Assembly (NCBI GenBank): GCA_002794785.1
Contig: NBBA01000017.1
Location: 248,001-312,000, forward strand
DNA from: Coniferiporia sulphurascens
Taxonomy: Eukaryota > Basidiomycota > Agaricomycetes > Hymenochaetales > Hymenochaetaceae
Reading direction: 5' to 3'
DNA: 64,000 bases
Shown here: one piece after another, positions 23,401 through 35,374 of the stretch
Position numbering within the stretch: the first letter of the stretch is position 1
How the letters are laid out: every line of letters begins with the position of its first letter
The notes under the pieces: generated by a model
Seen by the model: the letters and a program-made list of their open reading frames with translations, nothing else
Database searches by the model: none
What the model was told of the DNA's origin: nothing
Position numbers and translations under genes: made by a program

Positions 23401-24005
23401 ATACTCTCGTCAACCTCGTCCTATATTCGGGTCTGCCCATCGCCAATAGACGCATCCCAGAGCTCGACTATTGCGTACGTCATTAAGCTGTTTTCTTTTT
23501 TGTCCTTTTCTCACCGAAATTATTGCGCATATAGTCACATATAACGTGTGTTTTCGTCTTCCATCTAGCTTGGATGTTTATTAATCGGTTCGTTTAGGTT
23601 CGAGCTCTATGAAAGGAATGGTGGTCGGGAGAAGAGTGACAAGGAGTATTCTATTAAATTGTCGTTGAGCGAAGGCGCACATTCCTCCAATGTTCTAGAC
23701 TCCGCGCTGGACGCGAGACATTCGTTAAATGTGCAGCCAAGGCGGTAAGCTCATCGTTCTTTCCTAAAAGTGATGTACTCAACAATATCACCAGGAAACT
23801 CACACAACATCTGCCATATAGCGTAGTCATTGACAAACTTTCAAAGCATTTCCACAGACATCTAGACGTAAGTAGATCGTTTATCTAATATTGTTTTCCC
23901 GAGATAATCCTCCTTTATCAATTATAGGAGGAAGACACAGGTTCTGAGACTGCCGTTGGGACACTGAAAAGTGTAGGAAACGGCAGTAGCAGCGAAGGGC
24001 CATGA
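20432..24005 (+). CDS. VIP1: Inositol hexakisphosphate / diphosphoinositol-pentakisphosphate kinase (VIP1/ASP1, PPIP5K)
   Basis: Bifunctional cytosolic enzyme: an N-terminal ATP-grasp kinase makes inositol pyrophosphates and a C-terminal histidine-acid-phosphatase-like domain removes them. The 12 exons are 20432-20720, 20785-21227, 21287-22141, 22201-22653, 22726-22811, 22858-22954, 23019-23227, 23279-23474, 23535-23545, 23598-23744, 23795-23867 and 23928-24005, giving 978 residues. Kinase motifs include [59 protein letters not shown] and GFDMLRC. The phosphatase signature RHADRTP is near residue 416, with [18 protein letters not shown] and SHITFELYER further on. The length is near that of fungal orthologues, without a long C-terminal extension. 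Two splicing oddities are present: a GC-AG intron (22654-22725) and an 11-nt exon (23535-23545). Confidence 0.95.
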
Positions 24006-24414
24006 ATCCATTCCTTCCGCTCCTTCACCGTCTATTGAACGTCTCAATCTTCATGAGTTACATTTGTTTACGACATATTCACGATTTTCACTAGAGTTTG
24101 GATAAATTTTCATTTCTCTCCGTCTTACTTTTCGATTGGATTGGATACCCAATTGTTTGTTGCGTAGTGTACTATTTTTGCATCATATGGGCCGGGATTC
24201 GGACTGGAAACATACCGCAGGGCCTAGTCATACACGATTTAGGGTACATTTAGTAAAGAATCTAGGTACTGTATCAGCAAGTAGACAAACGGTAGCAGAT
24301 GCAGGTAATGCGGGAAAGATAGCAATACATCCAAACTAATCAATCGAACCTCGTAAAAAAAAGATCAATTATGATAAGTTGTAAAGAAAACGATCAACCG
24401 ATTCGAAGTCGGGA
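24006..24414. other. Convergent 3' flanks of VIP1 and GCP3
   Basis: A 409-bp AT-rich interval between two stop codons. No gene is seen. It contains the 3' UTRs and presumably the poly(A) sites of both genes. Confidence 0.5.
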
Positions 24415-27400
24415 TTATGCTTTCGCCGCCGTCTCCTTGTCACGCCTAGTTTTGTAGAAATCTGAAAATGACAGGCGGATGCCGAGATATTTGCAATCGA
24501 GGTCCGGATGCGCCGCAAGGGCAAGCACAAGCGCTTGAGCGCGCTCCGAGAAAGCCGCTCCATACTCACGCGTGCGTTGCAGAATGCGCGGTAGGGCCTC
24601 TTTAGCGGTGGCTTGCTCTTGCGCGATACGAGGATCCGCGTAAAGACCCTGTTTTCGGTAGTCAACGGTCAGGTAGCAGTGTTTGACTATGTATCGTGAC
24701 TAGTTTACCCTTCTCTGGTCTCTCAGACTGTCTTGCCGTGCGCTTTCAGCCAAGGTGTAATTATAAAAGTCATCCTAATATATTTGCCGGATCAATTAGG
24801 ATCATATGATGACCAAATCCCGAAACTCACCATGGCTGTACGGAACTGCAGTATATTTTCGAGCAGCTCCCGTATTTGGCGCAAAAGGTTTTCCTGTGTT
24901 CCATATCAGATTGGAACCGGAGGCAATGAGTTTGTTACACACCTCTTTTCCGGCTTTCGGATACCACAGGAGCACTTTCTTGTCGATGGCGTCTACGTAG
25001 TCCCGGTGTGCAGAAATAAGCGCATCTAGACCACCCTCCTTCTTCTGGATGAACTCCATGAGCTTCTTCCACTGGCACTCAATCACCTCAAGATGACAGT
25101 ATGCCTGCATTTGCCGTATGAAATGAATCATCTCTGCTAGCGAAAGCCGAATCTGGTGCCACTCTATGTCGAGTTCTGAAACGGGGCATTAAAGTCAGAC
25201 TAGCCACAATCAATTTGCAAATACACTCTAACCAGGAATCCGTAGGAATGTTCTTGACCCGCCAGCGACGCGCATCCAGCCCGCAGTCAATGTGCCCTCG
25301 ACACGCTTCATTTTCCACAAATGACTGAACACGCGGAGATATCTGATCATCGTTTCCGAGTCCAGCACTGTGTCGATCGGAGCGTCGACTTTGTATTCGA
25401 GTGTAAACACGTCCCACCCAATTTCACCATGCGTGTACTCGAGCATGCGCGCATCGAGCCGGCGCAAGACATCCTGTGGGTCATTTTGCGCATTCGTAGA
25501 GCGAATAGCTTCTTCAAGCTTCGCTGTCAAATTGTGTCTGTATAAGGTGTTTGCAGGACGTGATAAATTGGGTCTGTGAGAAAGTGTCAGTTAGCTCATA
25601 GGCACAAGTACTTTGTCAGAAGCCCATTTTTACCCAAGTGAGTCCATCAACGAATCTGCGAAATCTCCGTGCCCAAGAAACATGTAATTTTTAAGCGCTT
25701 TCATGTGCACTAAAAGTCCAAACTTTTCGAAAAAAACGTCGAAAAGTCTTTGACTGGCAATGGAATACGCGGTGTCTATCGAGTGTTCCAACCCTGCGAT
25801 GTCGCTATACTGCAGAGCTAAAGAACAAAATAACTCAGTTTTTTCTTTCTTCTTCACGCGGTCACCGGCCGTATCTCACGTACAGCCTCCGGTATTTCCT
25901 AGCCTCTCACGCGTCGCGACCCAATCACTGTCATGACAGCTATACCGAATAAAATTCAAGCTTTTTCCCGTTGAAAAAATCTGCGTGCTTTCATCATCAG
26001 GAGGGATGTCGAACGTAATGGACGTCACGGGCTTACCTTTCTGGCGAAATCCTCTTCTACGAATGCCGGCAACATCTCCTTCTGGAAAACGTATTTGCTC
26101 TCCCACAGTCGCAACCCTCCACGATACTCGGCGGAGATATCGTCGTTGTCAATACTGGCGAAGCCCACGTCGTGGGACGAATTGCCGTTAGGCTGCAGGC
26201 TGGCCTGAGGCTGGACATATTGGACATGCGCCAACTCTGGGTCGAGGTGGACGAAAAATTCGGAGAATGGATCATAAAGCTCTCCGGAAAACAGCCACTT
26301 ATGGAGCATAGCGAAAAAAGGTTTTGAAACCTGTATAAAATTTTAGACTAGGCGCTTGAAACTGACAAAAGAAGGACAAACCTCCTCTAGTAGCTCATCG
26401 GTGACCTTCCGCACAAACGGATCGCCATTCTCCGTGTAGCCGTGTATAAGATTGACGAGTGCACCCCCACTCACGTTCCTGCAGCCCTCAACGCAGACAC
26501 TCATCATACGCAAGCGAAGTCTCCAATCGTCAATCCAAACCTCGAGTCGCTTGAGCGTCAGTCCTGTTTCCTCTTCTACTACCTTCGCCTCATCGCTATC
26601 GTCCTCGCTTCGCGAAAGGCGCATCTGCGACTCAAGCACAGCAATTAAACGGTAATATTCCGTGAGCTGCGATTCGAGGTAGTGGCATAAGCTTTGTTCG
26701 ATCATCCCGACGCCAGCTTTACCATCCCGGTCGCGGATGAACAAAGCAACGCGAGAGTACAAGTGACCAAGCTCCGCTAATCTATGAATTAGGGTGCGGT
26801 TGGGAGCTGGGATGATATATTGCTACAGCAATCCACACGTTAAGACAATTAGAACAAGAAACGAACCGAACTCACGGGATCATCACTAAAGAGCAGTCTC
26901 GGTTCTGACTCAGACTCCACTCCTGTCACGAGTTTCACGTATTTCCCTGAGATTCCCTGTAGGATGTACAGCGCATCTCTGAGCAAGGCGTCCTCTGGCA
27001 GATGAGGATGGCCTGTCTTCTCTCGGTACCTGCGAAGGATTTCTGCCTTTGACTTTCCGATAGGTTTCTTTACGCTCGTGGCATTATCGGATGGATTTGG
27101 CCGTTGAGTTGGAGGTTTCAACGATCGTGGTGGGGCCAAGGACGGAAGAAATGGGGGCGCAGAGCCTGTAGATGGAGTCGAGGAGAGAGTGTGCAGAAAT
27201 TGGACTGCGGCATGTTTTCTGGACAGAACAGGCTTGGGAACATCAGAGAGATTTCCAGGTAGGTATCTTACGTCGACACTACCTGTTCAAGGAGCCTTGA
27301 TAGTAGGTTGGTGAAGCGGAGCGTAGATGCACTGGACTGCGAGGTTTGGGACACTATACAAACGCATGATTCATTTAAACAAATACACACGTAAACAGCC

Positions 27401-27655
27401 CACTTACATTGTATTTTTACCAGTTCCGTCAAGTGCGCTATGTCCGGCTCTCGGTTTTGACCTATGCGACTTCAGGATATATGCTAGTTAGTCAAGTGCT
27501 GGACAACCATAGCGCAGGCCTCGAGTTCACCTTGACAGCACATCCTGACATTGGACGATAAGCTCTTCTCTGAGTTTCTGATTGTGTCGACTTTCCGGGA
27601 CGATGCTCTGCACGAGCTGCACGAGTGTGGCCAGGTTAGTCGACGGGGGCGGCAT
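24415..27655 (-). CDS. GCP3: Gamma-tubulin complex component 3 (GCP3/Spc98/Alp6)
   Basis: Core subunit of the gamma-tubulin small complex that nucleates microtubules at spindle pole bodies. Exons on the minus strand are 27655-27531, 27469-27408, 27353-27272, 27218-26876, 26822-26382, 26330-26037, 25980-25884, 25817-25634, 25573-25233, 25175-24943, 24893-24831, 24774-24709 and 24648-24415, giving 854 residues. GRIP1 region: DALLRDALYILQGISGKYVKL, LIHRLAELGHLYSRV and LTLKRLEVWIDDWRLRL. GRIP2 region: RPANTLYRHNLTAKLEEAIRSTNAQ, GWDVFTLEYKVDAPIDTVL and YLRVFSHLWKMKRVE, then AEMIHFIRQMQAYCHLEVIEC. The residue pattern fits GCP3 better than GCP2 because of the N-terminal GISGKYVKL block and GWDVFTLEY. 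The end of exon 3 was set at a GTAAGA donor, since the earlier GTAGTG site breaks phase. Confidence 0.93.
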
Positions 27656-28393
27656 TAATATTGGCGAGTTTCAGGACGCGTTTCTCGACGCAGCGGTTGA
27701 GAGGGGCTTGCACGAGCCACGTGCCTCGTCACGTCGCGTCGCGTCCGATGTTTGCCTTTGATTTCAGATACTATTATTGCATAAGTTTAGTCCTTGCGCA
27801 TGGCCATATCAGCCATTTAAATGGCGCACAAATTTTTTTGGCCTCCTCGCGCTGATGTCATAATTTTATTGTTAATAATTTGACCCTACACTTGGCTTAT
27901 CCGAGTCCCGGCGCACCGCCAACGTCCGGTATCTCTGCTTGAGTAGATTGTGTAGAGGGCCCAAGGCGGAAATAATATCCGATGGTTTTTAGACTAGTGT
28001 TTACGAGGATTCTAAAGCTAGTGAGCCCTGAAGGTTTTACCTAGACTACTTATGCTCGCACTTAGACCTCGGTCATACAGCACAAAATAAGAATTGATCA
28101 ACTTTTGCACCTGGATCTCGCTGAGGTTTGACTTTATGGTATGTAGTTACATTGCGAGAAAGCATTTGAGGTCATTGTGTATGTCTGGAAACTTGAAATG
28201 AAGAATGGCAAAGCCATGAACTTCAGGTACCGAAACCGTAAAATATGTTTATGAGCTACTTTCATGATTGAGCCGAATGACTTGACATACTTGCTTGTCC
28301 ATATTGGCTGGAGGTGAATAGGAGAGAGTGGATGATAGGGAAAAGTAAAAGATGAAAGATATGGAAAAAGGAAGCGAGTTGGATTATGTGCCT
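27656..28393. other. Intergenic region upstream of GCP3
   Basis: A 738-bp stretch between the 3' end of the E2 gene and the GCP3 start. It holds the GCP3 promoter. Long AT-rich patches at 27760-27890 and 28080-28270 contain no supported gene. Confidence 0.5.
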
Positions 28394-31300
28394 CTAGTCA
28401 GAACTCGATGGACCTGCAGCATTGTCTTCAGCTTGCAGCACAGCCATCAGTGCCTTCAGCTCATCTATGTCGCGCTTGAACGTATTGCCGCTCCCACCGG
28501 CCCCTTCTCGCGATTCGCCCTGCGGATGGTACATCCCACCATCACCCAAGGTCGGCCGTCCATCATCTTGCGCGAGCCATTCATCAAGCTGCGCTGTGAT
28601 AGAGCGCGCTTTTAGTCGGAAATGTGTACGAATAACATCTGCAAAAGGCTCAGGAGGATTTTTCAGGTTGCCCAGCATCTATCATGACGTTACTCAGATT
28701 AGTGGAGGAAAGAGTTGAAAAAATAGACGATCACGCACAGCCGTGTTAACAACCATACGTCTGAGGTTGGCAGAGTCTGTAATTAAAGTTTAGGAGAGCG
28801 AGCAGGGGATAAGGGTGAGGATCCTTACAGGCGTTAGAGGCCGGCGTCCCCGCCTCACTAGACCACCCAGGTTCATTCAAATAGGGTTCATCGCATAGGA
28901 TCATCGACTGAATCGAGACGAGAACCTAGAATAACGTTATAATTCAGTGAGGTACTTATTACCGTCTGAAAAAATCATTCAGCTTACCTGCAGTAGGGTC
29001 GATTTGCCCGATACCCAGCCCGGGCCCGTCCACGTCCCGAGTAACGACAAACAAACCTTTCCATCCTATCAACAGGGCGCGTGGGTAACGTGAATGGTTT
29101 GAACAAGGGTAATGACGTACGGCATATAAGTTCGGATTGAAGCGATACTTGCCGCCATTCGTCTTCACCGTATCACAGATTAGAAAGAAAGAAAAACAAT
29201 TAGGAGAAAGGGAATGGGGCTTACAGTCATGTATTTTACGCTTGGAGGTGTTTGGTTGTAATTCGCGCCTAAGAAAATATCGAACACATAGCTAGCGTGT
29301 CATCAGCATGAAATAAAGGGCACAGAAAAATCAAAAGGCGTACCATCCATTGTAGTATCTTCAAACGAGAAGAATTTTCAGTGGAAAGATGCGAGTATGA
29401 CTGTTTCATCCTTACGGCGTTCCCTCAGGACCGGTGATAAGGGCCTTTATAATATCTACCCTCGATTCGTCAACTCGCAGCAATATCGAAGAGTTCCAGG
29501 CAACAGGTAGATTCGTTGTAAGAATGGCCAACTGGCGTTTAGGTCAGATGTTCAGATCAGCTTTCTTCACTAAACATAAGCAAATACCTCTTTAGCGATA
29601 GCCAGCGCCCTCTTCGGTATATCTGAACTTGCGAGCATTCTTGCGTCGGAATTAAAGAAATGCTTATAACTCGGGGACCAATCCTCGTCTTTTTTCACGC
29701 TCTCCAGCGATGGCATCATCAAGTCACAATACTCGAAGCGCACTCGAGACACCCAGTCCATGTAGGTTTTCTGCAATTGCTCGTCCGTCATGTGCAATAC
29801 CTGTGCCACATCAGCGACGACAGATTCGGCAGCAGACGCAGGCACTTTTGGTAAGGATGCTTTCAGCCGTTGAAGGAATGCGTCTCCTTTCGTGTCACGC
29901 AAACTTCGGTCGATCGCTGCAGCCGTCGCGATGATACGGTGACAGAAGTCCAGCAGATGCGCATTCTCTGCGAGTGCTGCCTTTGTGATCGCATTCACCT
30001 TATCATCTGGGGCTTCCCTACCCTTTCCTTTGCCATTAGAATCAACTCTAGTCACGCGCTTCTGCTCCTCGGTCATCTCAGCCGATCTGGATTTCGCAGG
30101 CATCGAGCCTTCAAGGCCTTTGCTCGCCGCTTGAGCCTGGATGACGATAGCTTCGAGGAGCTCGCGTGGCCCGGAAGAGCCTTCATAAATGATAGTCCGC
30201 TCGCGTACTTGAGGACGTCCGTTGGATTTCTTCGTGTTGACAGACTTGATTGACGAAACAACCATGATGGGCATCGCCATCATGCTAGCAAGAGCTTCGT
30301 GATTTGAGATCGTCTAGTTGAGGACTAAAATTAAAATCTAAAAAAACGCGTAGAAAAGCACAAACCTCGAGCCACTCAAATAACTCAAAGTACAAGAAAT
30401 TTCGGTCGGACATGTCGGAAAGCGAATCGTTACGGAGAAGCGTGCTGCTGACGTAATTAAATCGGCGGCGCAGGTGGGCAAGAGTAGTCGGATGTGGAAG
30501 GTAATCGCTTGTCTTCCCGCCCTCTTTACGGTTCAGGTTGGGAAGAAAAACCCGGACTTCCCGTAACAGATTACCAATTTTCTCGTCTTTTGCTTTTTGT
30601 ATAGCAAGCGCTCCATTTTGGCCAGAATGCTATATTACAATCAGCAAAGCGACTGGATAGGGATAAATACTTACATCCTCGCGGGGGGATCCTGCATATC
30701 CGATACCGCCTTTGGCTTTTTTCCCTTTTGAAACGGAAGAGTAGTATACAAAATCATCGTCATCTGGATCAATAGCTCGAACGGTAGGCGATTTACGCTT
30801 CCTCAAATTCTCTGGCCTTGAAGAACTCGCATCTTCAACTTGCTCGGTGAACATATGCTCAAGCATGGCAAGACCAATGCCGAGGATAACACCTTGCAAG
30901 TTTGCACAATGAAACAAGGGATTCTCGTCAAGGGTAAGCTTCCCGCTGTGATCCCGCACCGCGGCGGCGGGCTCCCCACAGGCAAAACAGAAATAAGAAG
31001 GGCAGTTCGGGCATTTCTCGCGAGCAATTTGCTTGAGGTGAGCAATATACAGAGAAAATTCGGGCTGTGTGATGAATATGTACAAAGATTAGGCCATACC
31101 AGTGCTCTTTTGTTGCAGAACTTACATAAATGGCGAAAAAGTCGGACTTCTTTCGACGGACCAGATGACCACACCCTTCTGGACAAGCACAAGTACCCTC
31201 GCTGAGCTCAGAATAAACACCGAATAGAAACGATTGCTCGCCGCCCTCGGGACAGCCTTTCATCCACTGGCCCTGAGTCATGAGCTTGAGTGGCTGTGCG

Positions 31301-31989
31301 ATGCCTTCTACCATTAATGTCTCAGGCTCCTCTTCTATTTCGATAACTTCCTCTTTCCGGTCCTTGGAGAAAAAAATGCCTATTGACATGTAAGAAAAAG
31401 CAGCCCGCAGTCATAATTGTTAAGACAAACCCGCGTATGGATCAACGCTGTTTCCCGTTGTTAGACCTTTCGCAGCCGTCGAATCATAGTCCGAATCGTA
31501 ATCTACAAACTCATCATCTTGGGGTGTGAAGAATGCGCGAACGTTTTAGAGTGTTGACTTAGTGAGGATGCCAAACATATAGAGACGTCAAACACGCACG
31601 CACCTACATCATCTTCCTCGTCCTCTTCTGTGTCTTCTGTGTTCCCAGCATCGGAATTGCTGTCCTCTTGAGGAGTCTACACGTTATTTGGATATGTGAA
31701 CCCCGGTCATACTAGCGGTGCAACACTAGTCTTACGATCATCCTCGGCCGTTCCGAGCGAATGGGGACTTTCACACTGGCATCGTCGTGCTGTTCGTCGT
31801 CGTCCATTAAGTCAGCAAACTCGCCCTCAAATATCCTCTCCGCCGCCCGCATCACGTCTTTGTACTTCCTCAGTGCGGCACGCGCCTGCGCCGACGTTGT
31901 GCCCTTCAATGCTTGGATCAGTATACCGCGACGCCCACACAAGCCAAAACGCGCACCATTTCCACAAGCTGATTTATGTCCTTCTCCAT
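28394..31989 (-). CDS. Large ubiquitin-conjugating enzyme E2 of the UBE2O/BIRC6 type with a Cys-rich zinc-binding-like region
   Basis: Exons on the minus strand are 31989-31957, 31903-31736, 31676-31604, 31517-31431, 31379-31126, 31064-30675, 30629-30366, 30313-29588, 29531-29416, 29358-29344, 29291-29225, 29162-29121, 29065-28988, 28925-28829, 28776-28739 and 28678-28394, giving 910 residues. The C-terminal UBC fold is explicit: [64 protein letters not shown], with predicted active Cys750, and the family's STLLQVLVSIQSMIL. The N-terminus has a UBA-like helical stretch (AQARAALRKYKDVMRAAERIFEG), acidic linkers, and a Cys/His-rich part (GTCACPEGCGHLV, then CPNCPSYFCFACGEP) resembling an RBR/IBR zinc site. 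By analogy it may act as an E2/E3 hybrid; this is inference. Exon 10 is 15 nt. Confidence 0.87.
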
Positions 31990-32426
31990 CTTGACGTACA
32001 GCTATGGACGATATTCAGTTTAAATGGCAACGGTAACAGGCAAGCGGCGTCGAACACCTAATGATTAATGAGCCCCCGGAATGCTGTGTCGCGACTTGAG
32101 GTTTATAGGGTACGCCGTTAATAATATCGGCTACAAATATAGTAAACCTTACGTAATTAATGCCAAGATGAACATTATATTACCTAACTTTGTTTGCTGA
32201 TGGGATGAAGTAAACCACTGGCAAAAATCCAAAGTACACCTGTGCTGGAGACACGTGAATTAATCTACTCGACACGCGCAACCGCCTGTCCGCCTGTTGC
32301 ACACCGGTTTCAAGGGCTCACCGTGATTTCGTGGGACTACATAGTACTCGAGGAGCTAGCGACTATAGTGCTCCCTCTACAGCCGCACTCAAAGCTTTGC
32401 GCAAACCCGCTCTTCTCGTAGCGAAC
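31990..32426. promoter_or_regulatory. Divergent promoter region of the E2 gene and the carrier gene
   Basis: A 437-bp interval between divergent start codons, AT-rich between about 32100 and 32220. It necessarily holds both promoters; no single element can be named with confidence. Confidence 0.45.
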
Positions 32427-33752
32427 ATGTCAAGCGACTCGCTTATCCATGCACTCGCAGGCTCCTTGGGTGGAATGGTGGCAATGACAGCAACATAGCA
32501 AGTACATACGTCTCCAACAAATCGTCTAGGTATGCTGAATCACACACTCTAGTCCCCTGATTTTGTTGTCCACACGAGCGGCTGTCGAGACGAGTAAGGA
32601 ACGGAAGGTTGGCTACTATTTTACAGCACTCTAGGGCCAGCGGGTTTGACAGGTCATAGTCGACTTCCGAAGTGGTCGTAGATATACTCAAGCGTGAAGG
32701 CTTTGCTGGTTTATATAGCGGCTTAAGGTCGAGTCTGCTCGGCATAGCCGTAACTAATGGGTGCGCTTGCACCTTTGTTTTGTTTCAGTTTCCTGTCTTG
32801 TCTAAAACAGAGAAAAGAGTGTATTATTATTTTTATGAACGTGGTCGCGCAGTTATCCTCAGAGCTCGTGCGGGGCACCTCAAAGCACTCACGACTGCAG
32901 AATCTATACTCATCGGGCTGATTGCAGGTAAGGATTTAGGTTTCTGCTATTCGCTGGCTTATCGCTGATGGGACAGGGTCTGCAACCACGATAATAAGCA
33001 ATCCGATTTGGGTCATCCAGACTTCTCAAACAGTCCGCACAATGAGCCCTTCCGACGGTGCATCAAGCTCGGATCCATCCGCTCCGCCGGAGCCCACCAA
33101 GGTTACAGTCAAGAAACTTGGTATTCTGGAAACGTGCATTCACATATTACATACGGGAGGCATCAAAGCTTTTTGGCGGGGTCTGGGACCAGCCCTTGTA
33201 CTTGTGGCCAACCCTGTTCTGCAATATACCATATTCGAGCAACTCAAGAACTTGCTCTTTAAACGTCGGACCGCGAGGCTTCGCGCGGCCGGAAACAAGG
33301 ACGCCGTGGGAGTGCTTACGGATCTGGATTTTTTCCTACTCGGCGCCCTCTCGAAGCTTGGTTAGGAGAATGGTTTACGCCTGCACGGAAAGACCATATG
33401 GCTGACTTGTTTGTCCCATTTGCTATTTAGTTGCCACAGGTTCAACTTATCCCTATATGTGCGCCCCTCTTTTCTTTGAGTCGTTACCTTGTATTGAACC
33501 TTTCAACTCTCGCTCGCTAACAGTGTTATTAAATCTCGCTTGCAATCAGGCTCCGTGGCTGCCGCACGCTACAAATCTGTCTTAGATGGACTGCTTACAG
33601 TTGTCCGCGAAGAGGGTGTTGCGGGTCTCTATAAAGGTGTCGGTGGCAAGCTCACGCAAAGCGTGCTAACTGCCGCACTTCTCTTCGCTGGACAGCGTCG
33701 GATATACGAATTGGTCAAGAAGGTTAGTCGGCGAAAGCTAGGGCACATCTAA
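32427..33752 (+). CDS. ANT1: Mitochondrial-carrier-family protein, peroxisomal adenine-nucleotide-transporter type (PMP47/ANT1/SLC25A17-like)
   Basis: Six-helix carrier, likely exchanging ATP/AMP across the peroxisomal membrane. Exons 32427-32497, 32553-32607, 32660-32760, 32818-32927, 32977-33360, 33431-33458 and 33524-33752 give 325 residues. Three carrier repeats are visible, with the P-centred signatures TYPLILLSTRAAVET, SNPIWVIQTSQTV and TYPYIVIKSRLQ, and the family blocks GFAGLYSGLRSSLLGIAVTNG, IKAFWRGLGPALVLVANPVLQYTIFEQLKN and GVAGLYKGVGGKLTQSVLTAALLFAGQRRIYE. The first intron has a GC donor; unspliced it reads a TAG stop after 23 codons, so automatic prediction may truncate the gene. 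A GTTAGT site at the last codons could give an alternative C-terminus. The exact substrate is inferred from family resemblance. Confidence 0.88.
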
Positions 33753-35374
33753 CTATCTTCTTTTTTCGATCATCGAAAATAGAGGACAGTCAACCTGCCA
33801 TTCTTGTTTCTGTGCACGGTTTGGGAAAGAAGGCGGACGTCCTTTCCCAGAAGGGCAATGCTGTCCGGACATTGTCCCTTTTACGTTGATTTCTGTTATA
33901 AAGTAGTTGCTGATGCTGTGCACTTTTCCCAGACTATGAGCACCGTGCCAGTGTAAATCCGTACGAAGGGAACCCATGGTCGGTCTTCTTGCTTTCTAAA
34001 GTTTCTTTGGATCCATCCATCTTACTTCTAGCGACTAAACTGGTGCCGCAACAGAGCATCGATTCACAGAACGGGATTTGTGCTCCCATCCATTCATCGT
34101 GGGTCGAAAGACGTCCCCTTTCATCCATTCGTTATCTGTCGCACGATGAAAAAGTGGAGTTCTGACCAGATCCGGGTATACAGCCATTTTCTTGGACGGT
34201 TGGACCGTCCACAATATCCCACCCCCCCCTCTCACTTTTTCCGTTGATAGTGGTCGATTTTTTTGGACAATAATATTAATTACTCTATGCTAATGCGATG
34301 TTCGTACAACGTAGACTTTTAATATTGGCTGTTCTGTTTTAGGTTCCGTATGTACAGGAAGCCCCCCGAAATTAGTTGTAGAAAAATTGCAGAGTCCCCG
34401 TACCCAATCGTGGCTTGCATCCAACTTCATCCGATTTTGAGCCTGATTCTCGATTCTCATCTTCGTGGTCCGCTGTTGGATGAACACAAATAGATTTGAG
34501 GCTATATTTACGCACCTCTATGCCATCGGGGGTTCGTTAGCTGCGGATGATCATCAAGCGAGGCCCGCAGCAAATATACTTATTTTTAATTCGGCTGAAT
34601 AGTTGACACCATAGGTCTCATAAATACACACGCAAATATATATGATCTATAAGCGTAGCCCCGGGAAAACCGGATTTTTATTCAATAATAATAAATAATA
34701 AGAGGTTCTACAAGGGAAGCGTACGCGACGCAGGCCGATGGCTCTTTTTATCCAGGGGCATTGAGTCAGTGACGGCACCTTAGCGACCTACAATAAACGT
34801 TACAGTATACGAGTAAAGCGACGAATCGATTCCAATAGCTGTGATTTCAATAGCGCGGCACCAACATTCGGCACCCTCAAAGGTACAATCCGTTCGTGGT
34901 GCCGATGGGGCGTGCCTTGGGGCCCTTCGACGCACTTACAGATCGTGGGGAGCAGTGTGGCGGCGCAAGAGCGTCGATAGCTGCGGCAGTGCTCAGGCAG
35001 TCTTCTGCGATGATGGGAGAAGCACAAGAAAAATGGGGCGGGGGCACCCTAAAAAATTGTGAAGTCTATATGCGCTTCAGGTTGTCTGGGAATATCCAAT
35101 GCTCTTGCATGGTAAGTGTTTGTCAAACTAACCGCTTGTTGATAGACCGCCATGTATGCAGAGGAAGTAGTAGCGTCCGATGACAAGGATAAATTTATGA
35201 CTCGAGCGATCTGCCGTCGGAGATGGAGTGCCGGCCGCCTCTCTTACGATGTGAAAATTCGCCGGCACTAGGGAGAGCTGCCATCCATTTCTGACCCCAT
35301 GTAGATGGCACCAATGGTCCCGTTTTGGCTAAAACAGATTCCGGATGATTTTACCTGACGACGGGAAGGATTAG
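33753..35374. other. Gene-poor convergent region after the carrier gene
   Basis: This stretch between the carrier stop and a candidate spliced fragment has long AT-rich parts and no recognised domain. A 95-codon plus-strand frame at 34896-35183 is open and compositionally coding-like (GPFDALTDRGEQCGGARASI) but I cannot connect it to a known family or join it convincingly to the downstream fragment. It could be relic coding DNA. Confidence 0.4.

Noticed and set aside
24415..27655. Assignment as gamma-tubulin complex component 2 instead of 3
   Set aside because: The N-terminal ALYILQGISGKYVKL block, GWDVFTLEY and the AEMIHFIRQMQAY segment agree with GCP3.
32427..32498. Carrier gene as a pseudogene because of an early TAG stop
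   Set aside because: The stop lies at the start of a GC-AG intron; splicing it restores the conserved carrier signature and all later exons are in phase.
34896..35183. 95-codon plus-strand frame as an independent gene
   Set aside because: Composition looks partly coding but no domain, splice partner or clear start was found.
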